Source: an uncultured Novosphingobium sp. | GTDB taxonomy: Bacteria > Pseudomonadota > Alphaproteobacteria > Sphingomonadales > Sphingomonadaceae | Direction of reading: 5' to 3' | Assembly: GCA_938005655.1 (NCBI GenBank) | Contig: CALLNA010000095.1 | Span: forward strand, 1 to 10,125 | DNA length: 10,125 nt | Shown: piece by piece, positions 6,866-10,125 of the stretch | How the letters are laid out: the number at the start of each line of letters is the position of its first letter | Numbering within the stretch: the stretch's first letter is position 1 | The notes under the pieces: generated by a model | Databases searched by the model: none | Told to the model about the DNA's origin: nothing | What the model saw: only the letters and a program-made list of their open reading frames with translations | Made by a program: the position numbers and the translations under genes

Positions 6866-7640
6866 CGAACAGGGTCCATCGGTCGGCGCGGAAGTCGTCG
6901 TGGAACCAGATCGCGTGGTCGAGGCTGGCCTCCTGCATCGGGTCGCTGAACCAGCTCACCGCATGGGGCAGGGCGGCGGTGCGCAGCATGGCGAGGTCGC
7001 TGGCATAGGCGAGCACGGCGCGGTGGAGGCGCGGGTCGTCGCTGTGGATCGGCGCGGGCGTGCGCCACCAGATGTGGCAGACCGGCGGCAGGGGCTCGGG
7101 ATCGAGCCAGCGCAGGCGTTCCACCGTGCGCAGCTCGATCGGGCGCGGTGAGCCGAGCGTGGCCTGGAGCGCCTCCGGATAGCGGTGCAGCTCCTTGCGG
7201 CATTCCTCGACGTCGCTCGGCAGGCCCTCGGGGCCCGGCACCTGCGGCATGGCGTCCTGATGATGGAGGCCCGTTTCGAGCCGCTGGAACGAGGCGCTCA
7301 GCGAGAGGATCGGCCGCCCGCCCTGGATCGCCTGGACCCGGCGGTTGGAGAAGGTCCCGCCGTCGAGGTCGCGGGCAACCTGGTATTCGATCGGGTGGGC
7401 GTTGTCGCCCATCCGCAGGAAGTAGCCGTGCATCGAATGGGCCGGCCGGTCCTCCGGCGCGGTGGCGGTCGCGGCGGCGAGGGCCTGGGCGACGACCTGC
7501 CCGCCGAAGACCCGGTCCGGCCCGCTGATCGCGCCGGGCGGGATGCGCGCGCCTTCGAAGCGGTCGCCGCTGAGCGGCGCGACGGCGAGCAGCGCGACGA
7601 GGTCGTCGACCAGCTTTTGCAGGTGGGCTCGTTCGGACAT
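6738..7640 (-). CDS. tesB: Acyl-CoA thioesterase II
   Basis: A 300-residue cytoplasmic double-hotdog thioesterase hydrolysing medium- to long-chain acyl-CoA to fatty acid and CoA. The first hotdog holds RVFGGQVVAQAL (43-54) and SMHGYFLRMGD (69-79), then NRRVQAIQ (99-106). The second holds YASDLAML with D215, ASLDHAIWFH with S239, and ASMTQEGLIR with Q288. These three align by eye with the E. coli TesB triad D204, T228 and Q278; the Thr is Ser here. Length is close to E. coli TesB (286). The ATG at 7640 is preceded by AGGCGG 5 nt upstream (7651-7646). It converges with uvrC and lies 44 nt after the cupin gene on the same strand, so it may be the last gene of that transcript. The identification is secure; physiological substrate unknown. 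Confidence 0.95.
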   Translation of the reverse strand: MSERAHLQKLVDDLVALLAVAPLSGDRFEGARIPPGAISGPDRVFGGQVVAQALAAATATAPEDRPAHSMHGYFLRMGDNAHPIEYQVARDLDGGTFSNRRVQAIQGGRPILSLSASFQRLETGLHHQDAMPQVPGPEGLPSDVEECRKELHRYPEALQATLGSPRPIELRTVERLRWLDPEPLPPVCHIWWRTPAPIHSDDPRLHRAVLAYASDLAMLRTAALPHAVSWFSDPMQEASLDHAIWFHDDFRADRWTLFVTRSTWAGRARGYTTGQMFQDGRLIASMTQEGLIRMLQPQGA

Positions 7641-7641
7641 G

Positions 7642-7671
7642 GCCGCCGCCTAAGCAGCGCCGGGCGGCGGC
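7642..7671 (-). promoter_or_regulatory. Hairpin over the tesB ribosome-binding site
   Basis: A perfect 9-bp inverted repeat (7663-7671 pairing with 7642-7650, 12-nt loop) sits between the cupin stop and the tesB ATG. Its 3' arm in the mRNA contains five of the six bases of the AGGCGG ribosome site, so folding would hide it. The upstream stop codon is 13 nt from the stem, near enough for a terminating ribosome to disturb it. The base pairing is seen; a regulatory role is inference, and GC-rich DNA yields such repeats by chance. Confidence 0.35.
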
Positions 7672-7684
7672 GTCAACGAAGCGC

Positions 7685-8536
7685 TCAGCTCCGGCGGCGC
7701 AGCTTTCGCAGCAGCCGCCAGCCATAGGCCTTGGCCAGGTTGCGCGCGGGCCAGCGGCCGGTGCTGCGCGGCTTGAACCCGATCCGCCGCAGCACGCCGT
7801 TGAAGGCGCGGGCGTCGGCCTCGGCGAAGGACCATTCCGAGCGCCAGGTGATCGACAGCGAGATCGACGGTTCCGGCCCGTTGCGGACGAAGTGCGGGGC
7901 CATGACCGGCACGAACAGCGCCTGGCCCGGGCCGATGCGGAACTCCCTGCCGCCGCGGGCCAGCTCCTCGCGCCAGGCCAGCTCGCGCGCGCCGCCGGTG
8001 TGATAGCCCTCGTGGACCTCGTCGGGGGCGTAGGCGGCGTCCCCGGCGGGGAACTGGGTCATCGTCTTGGCGCCGCGCAGTTGCAGCAGGATATTGTGCT
8101 CGGGGTCGAAGTGGTAGGGCGTCACCGCGTTCGGCGAGGAGACGAAGACGAAGGCCTGGGTCATCATCATCGCCCCGGTCCGCGCCTCGATCTGCGGGCG
8201 CAGTTCCTCCAGCAGGTCGTGGAGGATCGCGGCGTAGAGCGGGTTCTGCTCGATGTTCTTGAGCACGGCCCAGGAGCCGGTCTCGGCGATGCCACGGATC
8301 GTCTCGCCGATGGAGATCGCCGGCCGCTCGGGCTTGCCGTCGACGCCGATCGGCAGGTCGCCGCGGTTGTACTCGATCGAGGCCTCGGGCAGCGCCTCGG
8401 CGAGCTGGGCCAGGGCTTCCAGCTCGAACAGCGGATGGTGGCCGAGGTCGTGGCTCAGGACATGTGGCACCTCGGGATAGTGGGCGGCGAAGGCCGCGCG
8501 CGCCGCGGCCGGAAACATCGGGGCGGCGAAGGTCAT
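7685..8536 (-). CDS. Cupin/JmjC-like putative Fe(II)/2-oxoglutarate oxygenase
   Basis: A 283-residue cupin-like protein (cupin_8/JmjC type). The jelly-roll core contains TPYHFDPEHNILLQL (139-153), giving a HxD pair H142/D144, and APHFVRNG (213-220) with H215, together a plausible two-His-one-carboxylate iron site. K157 in RGAKTMTQF is a candidate 2-oxoglutarate contact. The N-terminal half (LSHDLGHHPLFELEAL, ALPEASIEYNRGDLPIG) and the basic C-terminus (LLRKLRRRS) are not assigned to a domain. The ATG at 8536 has a good AAGGGAG ribosome site 7 nt upstream and overlaps the GNAT stop as ATGA (8533-8536), so the two are almost certainly co-translated. Members of this fold hydroxylate proteins or small molecules; the substrate is unknown. 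Family assignment is firm, oxygenase activity is inferred from the triad. Confidence 0.82.
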   Translation of the reverse strand: MTFAAPMFPAAARAAFAAHYPEVPHVLSHDLGHHPLFELEALAQLAEALPEASIEYNRGDLPIGVDGKPERPAISIGETIRGIAETGSWAVLKNIEQNPLYAAILHDLLEELRPQIEARTGAMMMTQAFVFVSSPNAVTPYHFDPEHNILLQLRGAKTMTQFPAGDAAYAPDEVHEGYHTGGARELAWREELARGGREFRIGPGQALFVPVMAPHFVRNGPEPSISLSITWRSEWSFAEADARAFNGVLRRIGFKPRSTGRWPARNLAKAYGWRLLRKLRRRS

Positions 8537-9711
8537 TTGGGGGCTCCCTTGCGCTTGCGGCGCAGTTCGGCCCGCGCGATCAGGCCGAAGGCCCTCCGGC
8601 GCAGTGCTCCGCCGATGGCGAGTGAGACTCGCGCGACGGTGCGCCGCTCGCGCCAGATGTGGTCGATCATCGGATGGTCGGCGGCGGCGCAGCTATCGGT
8701 CCAGGCGATGTCCGCGCGGTCGAGGATCATCAGGTTCTCGCACTGGAGCAGGACGCCGGGCGAGAACCTGGCGTAGCGCTCGTCGAAGGCGGTCTTGAAG
8801 CTGAAGGCGCCGGGCGCGCAGAGGAAGGTCGCGAGCATGGCGATCGGTTGGCCGTCTAGGGTCAGGGTCAGCCGTTCGAGCCGCCCCTGCGCGGCGGCGC
8901 CGGCCAGGGCCGAGCGGAACAGCCCGGTCGTGCCCTCGGCCAGGGCGAGCGCGGAACCCGCCTTGCCCTTCCATCCGGCGGCTTCGAGGTCGAGGAAGGC
9001 GTCGGTCCATTCGGCGAGGCCTTCGTCGTCGTGCCGCCGCTCGAAGGCGACCGCGCCCTGCTCGGCGAGGCGGTTGAACTGGCGGCGCAGCTCCTTGCGC
9101 TTCTTGCCGGAGAGCGAGGCGGCGAAATAGGTCTCGGGCGTTTCCGCGGAGCGGAGCAGGTCGCGCTCCTCGCGGTGGACGATGGCGCCCAGGCGCTTCT
9201 CGCCGCCGATGACCCGGGTCAGGGCCTTGAAGACGGGGCCGTCGAGCACGAGCTCGGACAGGTGGAGGAACAGGGCGTTCCCGGCATTGCGGTCGGCCCA
9301 GGCGAGCAGCTCGCGCCAGAACGCCTGCTCGTGCCCCTCGGCGATCAGCGGGGTGCCGAGGAAGGCGTTGGGATGGGTCCAGCCGGCGAGGTGCGGGATC
9401 GGGCGGCGGTAGTAGCGCTTCTCCTCGGCCAGCGGCATCAGGCCGACGATTTCGTCGTCCGCCTCGAGCAGGAAGATCCGCAGGGTTTCGTCGGGATCGA
9501 GCGCGCGCAGGGCGGGGAGCAGATACCAGCTCTCCAGGAACGGATTGGGCTCGGCGGCGCGGCGGGCCAGGATATCCCAGCGCGAGACGATGCTCGGCGC
9601 GCCGCAGCACGGCCAGTCGAGCACGCGGATCGAGAGCGCGGGCGCGGCGGAAGCCCCTGGCGCCGGAGCGCGAGGTGCAAAAGCCAGGGCAGGCAGCGCC
9701 ATGCTTGCCAC
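8533..9711 (-). CDS. GNAT acyltransferase of the CelD/BcsL type
   Basis: A 392-residue protein of the FemAB-like/CelD branch of GNAT acyltransferases (Acetyltransf_6, COG5653 type), often annotated as cellulose biosynthesis protein CelD. An N-terminal GNAT-like half covers about 28-180 (PFLESWYLLPAL, HLAGWTHPNAFLGTP). The second half, about 200-345, has the signature run SGKKRKELRRQFNRL (201-215), LEAAGWKGKAGSAL (242-255), GQPIAMLATF (287-296) and FKTAFDERYARFSPG (305-319). The C-terminus is very basic (RAELRRKRKG). A GTG start at 9711 is chosen because GAGGG lies 7 nt upstream; an ATG at 9702 would drop three residues but leave the ribosome site too distant. It is the first gene of the GNAT-cupin-(tesB) set and overlaps the cupin gene by 4 nt. 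No polysaccharide synthesis gene is visible nearby, so the substrate is unknown. Confidence 0.87.
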   Translation of the reverse strand: MASMALPALAFAPRAPAPGASAAPALSIRVLDWPCCGAPSIVSRWDILARRAAEPNPFLESWYLLPALRALDPDETLRIFLLEADDEIVGLMPLAEEKRYYRRPIPHLAGWTHPNAFLGTPLIAEGHEQAFWRELLAWADRNAGNALFLHLSELVLDGPVFKALTRVIGGEKRLGAIVHREERDLLRSAETPETYFAASLSGKKRKELRRQFNRLAEQGAVAFERRHDDEGLAEWTDAFLDLEAAGWKGKAGSALALAEGTTGLFRSALAGAAAQGRLERLTLTLDGQPIAMLATFLCAPGAFSFKTAFDERYARFSPGVLLQCENLMILDRADIAWTDSCAAADHPMIDHIWRERRTVARVSLAIGGALRRRAFGLIARAELRRKRKGAPK

Positions 9712-9786
9712 GTGTTAACCCTCGTTCGCCGCGGCAATCCGTGCCGCAGCCTGGGCTTATCAGCCCATGCCAAACGAATTGTTAAC
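9712..9786 (-). promoter_or_regulatory. Leader and probable promoter of the GNAT-cupin genes
   Basis: On the minus strand TTAACA (9785-9780) and GATAAG (9761-9756) with an 18-nt spacer form a passable sigma70-like promoter. The minus-10 lies in a 6-bp inverted repeat (9752-9757 with 9762-9767). A second 6-bp repeat (9731-9736 with 9742-9747) follows in the leader, then the GAGGG ribosome site. GTTAAC palindromes occur at both ends of the region (9714-9719 and 9781-9786). The elements are seen; their function is inferred. Confidence 0.35.
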
Positions 9787-9795
9787 GCGCCGAGC

Positions 9796-9828
9796 ATGAA
9801 AGAACCCGCCCGGATCGCTCCGGGCGGG
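9796..9828 (-). terminator. Intrinsic terminator of hppA
   Basis: A perfect 10-bp GC-rich stem (9819-9828 with 9805-9814) closes on a GCGA loop, a GNRA-type tetraloop in the minus-strand transcript, followed by the T-rich TTCTTTCAT (9804-9796). It lies 25 nt after the hppA stop codon in the correct orientation. Confidence 0.88.
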
Positions 9829-9853
9829 CCCTTCGTTCACCGGGGCCGCGGAC

Positions 9854-10125
9854 CTAGCCGACCGCGTGTCCCGCCAGCGCCGCGAGCAGCAGCAGCGCGA
9901 CGATGTTGGTGATCTTGATCATCGGGTTCACGGCGGGGCCGGCGGTGTCCTTGTAGGGATCGCCCACGGTATCGCCGGTCACCGCCGCTTTGTGGGCTTC
10001 GCTGCCTTTGCCGCCGTGATGACCGTCTTCAATATATTTTTTGGCGTTGTCCCATGCGCCGCCGCCCGAGGTCATCGAGATGGCGACGAACAGGCCGGAG
10101 ACGATCACGCCGAGCAGCAGCGCGC
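9854..10125 (-). CDS. hppA: Membrane-bound proton-translocating pyrophosphatase (partial, C-terminal 89 residues)
   Basis: The integral membrane pyrophosphatase couples hydrolysis of pyrophosphate to proton (in some members sodium) pumping across the cytoplasmic membrane. Only the C-terminal end is in the window; the start lies beyond 10125. Visible are the end of a membrane helix (VIVSGLFVAISM), the conserved pyrophosphate-binding stretch SGGGAWDNAKKYIEDG, then GDTVGDPYKDTAGPAVNP and a final hydrophobic helix (IKITNIVALLLLAALAGHAVG) ending in a TAG at 9856-9854. The charged linker DGHHGGKGSEAHK between the motifs is usual for bacterial members. The residue that separates potassium-dependent from potassium-independent enzymes lies upstream of the window, so the subclass cannot be given. 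A strong terminator follows directly. Confidence 0.95.
   Translation of the reverse strand, partial: ALLLGVIVSGLFVAISMTSGGGAWDNAKKYIEDGHHGGKGSEAHKAAVTGDTVGDPYKDTAGPAVNPMIKITNIVALLLLAALAGHAVG

Noticed and set aside
1..10125. Mobile elements, CRISPR arrays, tRNA or rRNA genes
   Set aside because: No transposase or integrase motifs, no regularly spaced repeats, and no tRNA-like cloverleaf arms were seen on either strand.

Overview
The window reads as a piece of a high-GC alphaproteobacterial chromosome, most likely from the order Sphingomonadales. This rests on the strong G/C bias at third codon positions, on the gene order infA-maf-ribonuclease-yacG, and on the sphingomonad look of the TonB-dependent receptor and of the UvrC and CelD-like proteins. 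The assignment comes from family resemblance, not from a search. Almost all of the window is coding, with short intergenic gaps. I see no tRNA, rRNA, insertion sequence, phage gene or CRISPR array.

Left block (1-1926, minus strand): a tight operon read right to left as infA (translation initiation factor IF-1), maf (nucleotide pyrophosphatase), a short RNase E/G-family ribonuclease, and yacG (zinc protein, gyrase inhibitor), which runs off the left edge. maf/ribonuclease overlap by 8 nt and ribonuclease/yacG by 4 nt, so translation is probably coupled. The theme is core RNA, translation and DNA housekeeping.

Middle block (1927-6865, plus strand): a 234-bp divergent intergenic region leads into an 853-residue TonB-dependent outer-membrane receptor with a Gly-rich insertion. 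A GC-rich palindrome follows, then uvrC (excision nuclease subunit C). The uvrC reading frame breaks near base 6686. The normal C-terminal tail is still readable in another frame and stops at 6723, while the open frame runs on to 6865 into the convergent neighbour. This is the most notable anomaly in the window.

Right block (6738-10125, minus strand): a CelD/BcsL-like GNAT acyltransferase overlaps a cupin/JmjC-like putative Fe(II) oxygenase by 4 nt, and 44 nt further on lies an acyl-CoA thioesterase II (tesB). The three probably form one transcript starting left of 9780. At the right edge is the C-terminal end of a membrane-bound proton-pumping pyrophosphatase (hppA), closed by a clear intrinsic terminator at 9796-9828.

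I do not see a convincing undescribed multi-gene system. The observations best worth checking are the uvrC frame break, the GNAT-cupin gene pair, the Gly-rich receptor insertion, the reduced RNase E/G homologue and a possible hairpin over the tesB ribosome-binding site.
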